In this document: in pieces, positions 35,999 through 42,567 of the stretch
How positions within the stretch are numbered: position 1 is the first letter of the stretch
Layout: every line of letters starts with the position of its first letter
Origin: Pseudooceanicola sp.
Lineage (GTDB): Bacteria; Pseudomonadota; Alphaproteobacteria; Rhodobacterales; Rhodobacteraceae
DNA: 42,567 nucleotides
NCBI GenBank assembly: GCA_002709085.1
Contig: PAPR01000050.1
Coordinates: 1 to 42,567 of the forward strand
Direction: 5' to 3'
The notes under the pieces: generated by a model
What the model saw: only the letters and a program-made list of their open reading frames with translations
Databases searched by the model: none
What the model was told of the DNA's origin: nothing
Translations under genes and position numbers: made by a program

Positions 35999-36682
35999 AT
36001 GAAAATCATCTGGCTTGGCCATTCCGGCTTCCGCATTGAAATCGGCGATCAGGTTCTGCTGATCGACCCCTTCCTGACCGGCAACCCCACCTTCCCCGAC
36101 GACAGGAAAGAAGAGGCGAGCCGCGGCGTCACGAATATCCTTGTTTCGCATGGTCACGGCGACCACCTGGCCGATGTGGCCGAAATCGCGTCCCAGACCG
36201 GCACGCCCGTGCACGGCATGGTCGAATTGATGGGCTGGCTCGACGCCCAGGGGGTCAAGGACACGAACGGTTTCAACAAGGGCGGCACCATCACTCTCGG
36301 CGACGTCAAGGTGACGATGGTGCACGCGACGCATTCCTCCTCCACCCCCGATGGCGCCTACGCGGGCGGCGAATCCGGTTTCATGATCGAGGGCGAAGGC
36401 CGCACGATCTATTTCACCGGCGACACCGATGTCATGGCGGACATGAAGGTTTTCAACGACTTGCACGCCCCGGACATCGGCCTGCTGTGCTGTGGCGGTT
36501 ACTACACCATGGATATGCGCCGCGCCGCCTATGCCGCCAAGACGTTCTTTAACTTCAACACCATCATTCCCTGCCATTACAAGACCTTCCCGGTCCTCGC
36601 CCAATCCGCGCAGGAATTGATCGACGCCCTGCCCGACACCAAGGTGATCGAGCCCGAGGTCCTGACGGCAATCGAGCTCTGA
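35999..36682 (+). CDS. metal-dependent hydrolase, UPF0173 (metallo-beta-lactamase fold)
   Basis: 227-residue MBL-fold protein. The metal site is VSHGHGDHLADV (HxHxDH), with earlier WLGHSGFRIE and later FTGDTDVMADM and IPCHYKTFPV, matching the UPF0173/YtkL group. Substrate unknown. Strong AGGAG before the ATG. A copy of the dispersed repeat and a GC hairpin follow the stop, between it and the convergent M3 peptidase gene. Confidence 0.92.
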   Translation: MKIIWLGHSGFRIEIGDQVLLIDPFLTGNPTFPDDRKEEASRGVTNILVSHGHGDHLADVAEIASQTGTPVHGMVELMGWLDAQGVKDTNGFNKGGTITLGDVKVTMVHATHSSSTPDGAYAGGESGFMIEGEGRTIYFTGDTDVMADMKVFNDLHAPDIGLLCCGGYYTMDMRRAAYAAKTFFNFNTIIPCHYKTFPVLAQSAQELIDALPDTKVIEPEVLTAIEL

Positions 36683-36683
36683 G

Positions 36684-36706
36684 CTTCATCTCGTCACAAA
36701 TACTCC
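36684..36706 (+). repeat. dispersed intergenic repeat, copy 2
   Basis: CTTCATCTCGTCACAAATAC followed by TCC directly after the MBL hydrolase stop; see copies at 31817 and 41618. Confidence 0.6.
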
Positions 36707-36711
36707 GGGGT

Positions 36712-36728
36712 CCGGGGCAGCGCCCCGG
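36712..36728. terminator. GC hairpin between convergent genes
   Basis: CCGGGGC, AGC, GCCCCGG: a 7-pair perfect stem with a 3-base loop, right after the repeat copy at 36684. It may end transcripts from either side; no T run on either strand. Confidence 0.45.
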
Positions 36729-36754
36729 TCCCGATCTCTGAGCCCTTGCGCCCC

Positions 36755-38776
36755 TCAGGCCGCCAGCCCGCGCCCTTTCAACAGCGCCTCGACACCTGGC
36801 AACCGGCCCCGGAAGCGGGTGTAAAGGTCCGCCGCCTCCACCGATCCGCCCTTGGAGAGGATGTTATCCTCCAGCGACTTTGCGATGGCGGGATCAAAGG
36901 CGCCGCCGGCCTCCTCGAATGCGGCAAAGGCGTCGGCATCCATGACCTCGGACCACATGTAGCTGTAGTAGCCCGAGGAATAGCCATCACCCGAAAAGAC
37001 ATGCGCGAATTGCGGCGTGGCGTGGCGCATCGCAATGGCCGAGGGCATGCCAAGCTCATTCAGCACCGCCGCTTGCTTGGCCATCGGATCGGGTGTCGGC
37101 GCGCTGTCGTGAAACTCCAGATCGACGAGGGCGGAGGCGATATATTCCACCGTCTGGAAGCCCATGTCGTAGGTCGCCGCGCCAAGAACCTTGTCGAGCA
37201 TCGCCTTGGGCATCGCTTTGCCGGTGTCGACATGCAGCGCGAATTTCTCAAGCACTTCGGGCACTTCGAGCCAGTGTTCGAACAGCTGGCTGGGCAGTTC
37301 GACGAAATCCCGCGCGACCGAGGTGCCCGAGACGCCTTCCCAGCGCACATCCGACAGCATCTGGTGCAGCGCATGTCCAAACTCGTGAAAAAGAGTGCGC
37401 GCGTCGTCGTAAGAGAGCAACGCCGCCCGCTCCTTCGGCGGCTTGGCAAAGTTGCAGACGTTCACCACCACCGGCGCTTGCGAGCGTGGCCGCACCGCCT
37501 GACTGCGGATCGCCGAACACCACGCACCGGAACGCTTGGTGCCGCGCGCGAAATAATCACCGACGAAGACCGCGACATGCGCGCCGTCCCGTGTGACCTC
37601 CCAGGTCCGGACGTCGGGATGATAGGTCGGCACTGTAACCTCCCTGAACTCCAGCCCGAACAGACGGTTGGCGCAGTCGAATGCCGCCGCGATCATGTTC
37701 TCCAACTGGAAGTACGGCTTGATCGCCGCCTCATCCAGATCGTGCTCCGCCCGACGCCGCTTGTCCGAATAATAGCGCCAGTCCCAGCCTTCGATCGGCC
37801 CGTTGACACCGTCTTTCGCCGCCATGGCCGACAGCACGTCCTGATCCGCCAGCGCCTGCGCCTTGGCCGGTTCCCAGACCTGCAACAACAGGTTGCGCAC
37901 CGCCTCGGGCGTGCCGGCCATCTCCGTCTCCAGCTTGTATTGGGCGAAATTCCCATACCCCAGCAGCTCCGCGCGCTCCTGCCGCAAGGCGAGGACCTCC
38001 GCCGCGATGGCGCGGTTGTCCGTCTCACCCCCAAAGGCGCCGCGTGCAGTCCAGGCCTTCCACGCCGTTTCACGCAACTCGCGCCGGGGCGAAAATTGCA
38101 AGAATGGCACGATCAGCGAGCGTGAGAGCGTCACGACCGGCCCGTCCCGCCCCATTTCCGTCCCCGCGGCACGGGCGGCATCGATCAGGAAGTCCGGCAG
38201 GCCTTCGAGGTCCTCCTCCGTCAACTCCATAACCCAGTCGCTCTCGTCCTTCAGCAGGTTCTGCGTGAATGCGGTGCCCAGCACGGCGAGCCGTTCCTTG
38301 ATGGCCTTCATCCGCTCGGCTTCTTCACCGCTCAAGGCGGCCCCGGCACGGACATAGCCGCGATGGACGAGGAACAACTGGCGCGCATCTTGCGCATCGA
38401 GGTTCAGCGTATCACGCCTGTCCCACACGGATTTCACCTTCGCAAAAAGAGCGGGATTGGCGGATATATCGGCGAAATGCTTCGCGAGCTTGGGTGAAAA
38501 TGCGCGCTGCAATTCCTGACGTCGCGGGGTCGCATCCGCGCCGGCCACGGCGAAGAAGGCCGATAGCACCTTGTCCAGCGCCTCCCCCGAGGCTTCGAGC
38601 GCCGCGATGGTGTTTTCGAAATCCGGTTCGGCCTCATTGGCGACGATGGCGGCGATTTCTTCGCTGTGCCGGTCCAGCGCGATGTCCAGCGCCGGCGGAT
38701 AATCATCGTCCGAGATTGCGTCGAACGGCGGCAGATCAAAGGGCGTGTCCCAGTCGGCGAGTAGCGGGTTGGTCAT
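36755..38776 (-). CDS. M3 family metallopeptidase (oligopeptidase A / Dcp type)
   Basis: 673-residue cytoplasmic zinc peptidase of the thimet oligopeptidase family. HEFGH at 464-468 within SYDDARTLFHEFGHALHQML is the zinc motif, and FVELPSQLFEHW supplies the third ligand. AVFVGDYFARGTKRSGAW and the C-terminal SGYYSYMWSEVMDADAF are peptidyl-dipeptidase/oligopeptidase blocks. It would cut short peptides during protein turnover; whether it is an endo- or dipeptidyl enzyme is not resolved. No signal peptide. Confidence 0.93.
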   Translation of the reverse strand: MTNPLLADWDTPFDLPPFDAISDDDYPPALDIALDRHSEEIAAIVANEAEPDFENTIAALEASGEALDKVLSAFFAVAGADATPRRQELQRAFSPKLAKHFADISANPALFAKVKSVWDRRDTLNLDAQDARQLFLVHRGYVRAGAALSGEEAERMKAIKERLAVLGTAFTQNLLKDESDWVMELTEEDLEGLPDFLIDAARAAGTEMGRDGPVVTLSRSLIVPFLQFSPRRELRETAWKAWTARGAFGGETDNRAIAAEVLALRQERAELLGYGNFAQYKLETEMAGTPEAVRNLLLQVWEPAKAQALADQDVLSAMAAKDGVNGPIEGWDWRYYSDKRRRAEHDLDEAAIKPYFQLENMIAAAFDCANRLFGLEFREVTVPTYHPDVRTWEVTRDGAHVAVFVGDYFARGTKRSGAWCSAIRSQAVRPRSQAPVVVNVCNFAKPPKERAALLSYDDARTLFHEFGHALHQMLSDVRWEGVSGTSVARDFVELPSQLFEHWLEVPEVLEKFALHVDTGKAMPKAMLDKVLGAATYDMGFQTVEYIASALVDLEFHDSAPTPDPMAKQAAVLNELGMPSAIAMRHATPQFAHVFSGDGYSSGYYSYMWSEVMDADAFAAFEEAGGAFDPAIAKSLEDNILSKGGSVEAADLYTRFRGRLPGVEALLKGRGLAA

Positions 38777-38800
38777 GAAAGCTCTCCTTTGAGAACAAAC

Positions 38801-39868
38801 CTAAGCCCTGCCCGTCCCCGTCGCCAGCCCCGCCCCGTGACAAACCGGGCAATCCGCGCGCGGCGTCACGCGGATCTTGCGCGTCTCACCCCAAAGGCCG
38901 TCGTAAATCATCATCTCTCCGCGCAGGACCGCCCCCGCACCGGTGATCAGCTTCACCGCCTCCAACGCCATCATCGACCCGACGACCCCCGGCAATGGGC
39001 CGATCACCCCCGCCTCGGCGCAGGAGGGCGCCAGCTCCGGCGCTGGTGGCGTCGGAAAGACACAGGCGTAGCACGGTCCCCCGTTCGCGGGATCAAACAC
39101 ACTGACCTGCCCCTCCCATTGGGTCAGCGCGCCAGAGGTCATCGGCTTGCCCGCGGCCACCGCCGTCCGATTCGCCAAGTATCGGGTCTCAAAGCTGTCG
39201 GTCCCGTCCAGGATCAGGTCATAGTCATCGAATAGATCCTTTGCATCTACCTCGGTCAGCCTCCGGCTATAGGGCCTGATCGTGATGAAAGGATTAATGG
39301 TCGTCATTTTATCCGCTGCCGAATGCACCTTTGCGCGCCCGATATCCGGATCGCCGTGGATCACCTGCCGATGCAGATTCGTCGCATCCACCGTGTCGTC
39401 ATCGATAACCCCGATGGTCCCAACGCCCGCCGCCGCGAGGTACATCAAGGCCGGTGAACCGAGCCCGCCCGCACCGATCACCAGCACGCGTGCTCGTTTC
39501 AGCCTGGCCTGCCCTGGTCCGCCAACCTCGCGCAATATAATGTGGCGCGCGTAACGCCGTAGCTCGGCGTCACGGAACAAGGCCTCCTGCGGTGCGTCAC
39601 CCTCCAAAGCCCCACGCGCACGCGACTTCAAAAACCCAAGCGCCATCCGGTAGACCGCCACAACCGCCACGAGGCCACCCAGCAACACCCACCCCGCCGC
39701 CGTCCCCCCCGTCGCGGCGCGCAGCGGATGCCCCTCAGGCAGCGCAAGATGGGCCAATACCACAGCAAGCCAAAGCAAACCGATGCCGACCCAGCGCAAC
39801 CGGTGCGGTAGCCCGACAAAAATCCCAATGCCCCAAATGGCGGCAGCAAGGCCGAGGACCAGCGCCAT
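38801..39868 (-). CDS. HesA/MoeB/ThiF family protein with N-terminal membrane segments
   Basis: 355 residues. The E1-like adenylation domain (about 95-355) has LRRYARHIILREVGGPGQ, GAGGLGSP (132-139), IDDDTVDATNLHRQ, Cys-x2-Cys pairs at 266-269 (CYAC) and 340-343 (CPVC) for structural zinc, and Cys283 in PSCAEAGV. It would adenylate the C-terminal Gly of MoaD or ThiS. Unlike the usual 250-residue MoeB it has three hydrophobic stretches in residues 1-80, which suggest membrane attachment. There is no rhodanese domain. The start shares one base with the dut stop (TGATG), so it is coupled to dut. Confidence 0.87.
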   Translation of the reverse strand: MALVLGLAAAIWGIGIFVGLPHRLRWVGIGLLWLAVVLAHLALPEGHPLRAATGGTAAGWVLLGGLVAVVAVYRMALGFLKSRARGALEGDAPQEALFRDAELRRYARHIILREVGGPGQARLKRARVLVIGAGGLGSPALMYLAAAGVGTIGVIDDDTVDATNLHRQVIHGDPDIGRAKVHSAADKMTTINPFITIRPYSRRLTEVDAKDLFDDYDLILDGTDSFETRYLANRTAVAAGKPMTSGALTQWEGQVSVFDPANGGPCYACVFPTPPAPELAPSCAEAGVIGPLPGVVGSMMALEAVKLITGAGAVLRGEMMIYDGLWGETRKIRVTPRADCPVCHGAGLATGTGRA

Positions 39869-40332
39869 CAGCCCCGCCCGGTGGAGCCGAAACCGCCCGC
39901 GCCACGCCCTGTGCCCGCCACAGCGTCCACCTCCGCGAAATCGGCCCGCAGCGCCGGCGCCACCACCATCTGGGCAATCCGCTCCCCATGCGCGAGGGTG
40001 ACGTCCTCCGCCCCGTGGTTGATGAGGATCACCCCGATCGGGCCGCGATAGTCGCTGTCGATGGTGCCCGGGGCATTCACCAGCGTCACGCCATGTTTCA
40101 GCGCGAGGCCCGAACGCGGACGGATCTGCACCTCGAACCCCGGCGGAATCGCCATGCGCAACCCGGTCGGCGCCAGCGCGCGCGCACCGGGCAGCAGCGT
40201 CATGGTCCCGCGATCGGGCAGGTTTGCGCGTATGTCCGCGCCCGCCGCGCCCTCGGTGGCATAGGTGGGCAAGCCGACGTCACGGTCCGCCCCCTCCTCC
40301 CAGGTGATCGCGATCTCAACCACCTTGGCCAA
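39868..40332 (-). CDS. dut: dUTP diphosphatase
   Basis: 154-residue trimeric dUTPase that keeps uracil out of DNA and supplies dUMP. Motifs in order: GADIRANL (1), [12 protein letters not shown] (2), [17 protein letters not shown] (3), [10 protein letters not shown] (4) and the C-terminal [11 protein letters not shown] (5), all present. Start at TTG 40332 or GTG 40323; the 5' end overlaps coaBC by 17 bases. Confidence 0.95.
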   Translation of the reverse strand: MAKVVEIAITWEEGADRDVGLPTYATEGAAGADIRANLPDRGTMTLLPGARALAPTGLRMAIPPGFEVQIRPRSGLALKHGVTLVNAPGTIDSDYRGPIGVILINHGAEDVTLAHGERIAQMVVAPALRADFAEVDAVAGTGRGAGGFGSTGRG

Positions 40333-41524
40333 GCCCGAGCGTCGTTGCGATGCGCTCCACCAGGCGATCCGCCACCGCCTGCTTGCCCATGCGGGGCCAT
40401 TCCTCCGCCCCGCTGTCGGAAATCAGTACGACCGCATTTTCGTCCCCGCCCATGATTCCCGTCTCGGGTGAGACGTCATTCGCCACGATCCAGTCACACC
40501 CCTTACGGCTGCGCTTGGCCGTGGCATGGGCGACCACGTCGTCGGTTTCCGCAGCAAATCCGACCACCAGCCCCGGTCGCCCTTCACCCATCTGCGCGAC
40601 GGTCGCGAGAATGTCGGGGTTCTCTTCGAATTGCAGCACCGGCAGCGCGCCCGCGACCTTCTTGATCTTGGAGCCAGAGGCGCTTTTGACCCGCCAATCC
40701 GCCACCGCAGCAGCCATGATCGCGGCATCGACGGGCAGCGCGGAGCGAACCGCGTCAAGCATCTCGACCGCCGATTGCACCTTGATGACCTCCGCCCCCT
40801 CGGGCGGCGCCACATCTGCCGGCCCTGTGACAAAGACGACGTCAGCGCCCTGCCGGACCAGAGCCCGCGCAATCGCCGTACCCTGCGCGCCCGATGATCG
40901 GTTCGCGATATACCGAACCGGATCAATAGGTTCATGGGTCGGACCAGAGGTCACAAGCACGCGCTTACCCCGCAGCGGACCACCCGTCAGGCGCGCCTCT
41001 ATCGCCGCGACAATCTCCATCGGCTCAGCCATGCGACCGGGGCCGAATTCGCCACAGGCCATGTCGCCTTCGCCCGGCCCGACAAAGCCGACGCCCTGCC
41101 CGCGCAGTTCAGCGAGGTTGCGCTGAACGGACGGGTGTAGCCACATCCGCACGTTCATCGCCGGCGCCATCAGCACCTCGGTATCGGTCGCCATCAAAAG
41201 GGTCGATGCCAGATCATTGGCCAGCCCGCCCGCCACCTTGCCGATCAAGTCTGCCGTGGCCGGCGCGACGACGATCAGATCCGCCGAGCGTGACAGTTGT
41301 ATATGGCCCATCTCGGCCTCTTCGGTCAGGTCGAACAGATCGGTGTGAACCTTGCGCCCTGCCAAGGCCGACACCGACAGTGGCGTGACGAATTCCCCCG
41401 CAGCGTGGGTCATCACCGGCACCACCTCCGCACCGCGCTCCCTCAGCCGCCGGATCAGATCCAGCGACTTATAGGCCGCGATTCCGCCGCCGATCATCAG
41501 AAGGATTGTCTTGCCCGCCAGCAT
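40316..41524 (-). CDS. coaBC: bifunctional phosphopantothenoylcysteine decarboxylase / phosphopantothenate-cysteine ligase
   Basis: 402-residue CoA synthesis enzyme. The N-terminal flavin decarboxylase domain (1-185) has [28 protein letters not shown] and the Cys of [13 protein letters not shown]; the C-terminal ligase domain (about 188-402) begins [20 protein letters not shown] and has [15 protein letters not shown] and [24 protein letters not shown] lies before ATG 41524. The overlap with dut and then the MoeB gene makes a coaBC-dut-moeB operon. Confidence 0.95.
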   Translation of the reverse strand: MLAGKTILLMIGGGIAAYKSLDLIRRLRERGAEVVPVMTHAAGEFVTPLSVSALAGRKVHTDLFDLTEEAEMGHIQLSRSADLIVVAPATADLIGKVAGGLANDLASTLLMATDTEVLMAPAMNVRMWLHPSVQRNLAELRGQGVGFVGPGEGDMACGEFGPGRMAEPMEIVAAIEARLTGGPLRGKRVLVTSGPTHEPIDPVRYIANRSSGAQGTAIARALVRQGADVVFVTGPADVAPPEGAEVIKVQSAVEMLDAVRSALPVDAAIMAAAVADWRVKSASGSKIKKVAGALPVLQFEENPDILATVAQMGEGRPGLVVGFAAETDDVVAHATAKRSRKGCDWIVANDVSPETGIMGGDENAVVLISDSGAEEWPRMGKQAVADRLVERIATTLGLGQGG

Positions 41525-41617
41525 GGCCGCTCCTCATCCGTAAACGCCGCTGACACTAGGCCGCGCTCTGCCCGGTGACAAGTCACCGACAAGGCGGGGC
41601 AAGTCTTTCGCAAATCG

Positions 41618-41639
41618 CTTCATCTCGTTAAAAATACTC
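41618..41639 (+). repeat. dispersed intergenic repeat, copy 3
   Basis: CTTCATCTCGTTAAAAATAC followed by TC, in the 279-base gap between the coaBC start and the IclR stop. I see no gene in the rest of that gap (41525-41803). Confidence 0.6.
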
Positions 41640-41803
41640 AAAAATGCGCAGGTCCTGTGAGAGATCTGGCATCTGCATGATCCGAGAGAATTGCACTAAA
41701 ATTCCGGCGGTGAGACAGGGTTTCGCAACCCGACAAGCCCCGCAAGTCTCGTGACGGGACAAGCAAACCCTCCCGCCATGCCGACGTCTTCGATGCATCG
41801 CGG

Positions 41804-42567
41804 TCAGGACAAGATCGGTGTCTGCATCGCCGCCTCGGCCCGCGCGATACACTCGCGCAGTGGCGCCAGACAGTTAGAGGCGATTTCGGCATGCGACATG
41901 GCGCTGCGAAAAAACACGATATTCACAGCACCTAATGGCACCAGTCCGCGCCTTACGGGCAGCGCGATGGCGCTGATATTCTCCTCGATCAACCCCGACG
42001 AAAACGCGTAGCCGCGCGAATGCACATCCTCGATATAGCGATCAATATTGGCCAGGATCGCGCGGTCCTGCGCATCCAGCGTCGCAATGCGGCGGATCAC
42101 GTCGAGCATGTGCAGACGATCGGCGGTCTCGAGTGAGCTGAGGTAAGCCAGCCCCAATGCAGAGCGAAGGATCGGTCTCGCCTTGCCGACCAGCCGACGG
42201 TGAACGGCCGTTGGACTGTATTTGTGGCTCGACGCCTGGATGACCATGCGTCCCGCCACCGGCGTGGCGAAATCGCTGGGCCATAGTATGGTCTTGGTGA
42301 GTTCGGGCAGCATCTGCGACATGATCTGGGTCGCGAAATCCTCGTGACGCACACCGCCGCCCAGTTCGAGGATACGTTCGGCAAGCGTCACCGCCCCGTC
42401 CTCGTCACGACGCGTCAGATAGCCCTTCAGCTCCAGCGTATGGATCAACCGGTAGAGGGTTCCGCGGTCAATGCCGGTATAGGTGGCAAGCTCACCTACT
42501 TTCGCCCACCCCAGATCGCCCACCGCTTCGAGCAGGTCAAAGGCACGGGTCACCGCGCGGACCTCGC
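41804..42567 (-). CDS. IclR family transcriptional regulator (5' end outside window)
   Basis: About 254 residues are in the window. An N-terminal winged helix-turn-helix (VRAVTRAFDLLEAVGDLGWA, KVGELATYTGIDRGTLYRLI, TLELKGYLTRR) is followed by the IclR effector domain, with GKARPILRSALGLAYLSSL and GYAFSSGLIEENISAIALPV as its blocks. The frame stays open to the edge, and VRAVTRA is the usual IclR start region, so the true start is beyond 42567; GTG 42553 is not chosen. Effector and targets are unknown; catabolic genes are typical. Confidence 0.9.
   Translation of the reverse strand, partial: EVRAVTRAFDLLEAVGDLGWAKVGELATYTGIDRGTLYRLIHTLELKGYLTRRDEDGAVTLAERILELGGGVRHEDFATQIMSQMLPELTKTILWPSDFATPVAGRMVIQASSHKYSPTAVHRRLVGKARPILRSALGLAYLSSLETADRLHMLDVIRRIATLDAQDRAILANIDRYIEDVHSRGYAFSSGLIEENISAIALPVRRGLVPLGAVNIVFFRSAMSHAEIASNCLAPLRECIARAEAAMQTPILS

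Overview
The window is a stretch of chromosome from an alphaproteobacterium, most probably a Rhodobacteraceae (Roseobacter-group) species. This rests on high G+C, the lgt - MidA/NDUFAF7 - pgeF order, a DUF1150 gene beside hsp20, a stand-alone Hint-domain protein, a fused sat-cysC gene, and the mreBCD-mrdA-rodA run. Almost all of it is single-copy housekeeping sequence. I see no prophage, transposase, CRISPR array, rRNA or tRNA. The assignments are from reading the sequence, not from database searches.

Layout. 1-3395 (minus): a tightly overlapping run of cbiD, cobK (corrin ring synthesis), an AlkA-type DNA glycosylase and a carboxylesterase cut by the window edge. It is preceded by a decayed acyl-CoA synthetase and, further upstream, a CoxL-like molybdenum hydroxylase large subunit (3403-5703) without its partner subunits. 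5802-9527 (minus): an unknown ORF, a D-2-hydroxyacid dehydrogenase, a CsaA-like tRNA-binding protein, proC, a YbjN-family protein and ubiK. 9622-12331 (plus): lgt, a MidA-family methyltransferase and pgeF. 12332-13118: a small basic ORF followed by three stacked hairpins, the last a good terminator. 13119-17537: a Hint protein, an Lrp/AsnC regulator divergent from trxB, and sat-cysC. 17766-19371 (minus): a GT10-type glycosyltransferase and the DUF1150-hsp20 pair, the latter behind an apparent RpoH promoter and a ROSE-like RNA thermometer. 19529-21449 (plus): a DUF465 protein, purE and purK. 21453-22118 (minus): an SDR oxidoreductase. 22260-23989 (plus): leuA with a leucine-rich, apparently leaderless leader peptide and two competing hairpins. 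24237-25040 (minus): rlmJ. 25212-31759 (plus): mreB, mreC, mreD, mrdA, rodA and ghrA. 31891-35939 (minus): an AmpD-type amidase, an excalibur lipoprotein, gatA, gatC and a ceramidase-family membrane protein. 35999-36682 (plus): an MBL-fold hydrolase. 36755-42567 (minus): an M3 peptidase, a membrane-anchored MoeB/ThiF protein, dut, coaBC and an IclR regulator cut by the window edge.

How the parts fit. Cell-envelope functions recur: Lgt lipidates lipoproteins such as the excalibur lipoprotein encoded here; PgeF, the amidase and the Mre/PBP2/RodA elongasome act on peptidoglycan. Purine, leucine, proline, sulfate, CoA, cobalamin and dUTP metabolism account for most of the rest. The less ordinary content lies in RNA-level regulation (hsp20 leader, leuA leader, the hairpin cluster after the small ORF), gene decay (the acyl-CoA synthetase remnant between coxL and cbiD) and a short dispersed intergenic repeat.
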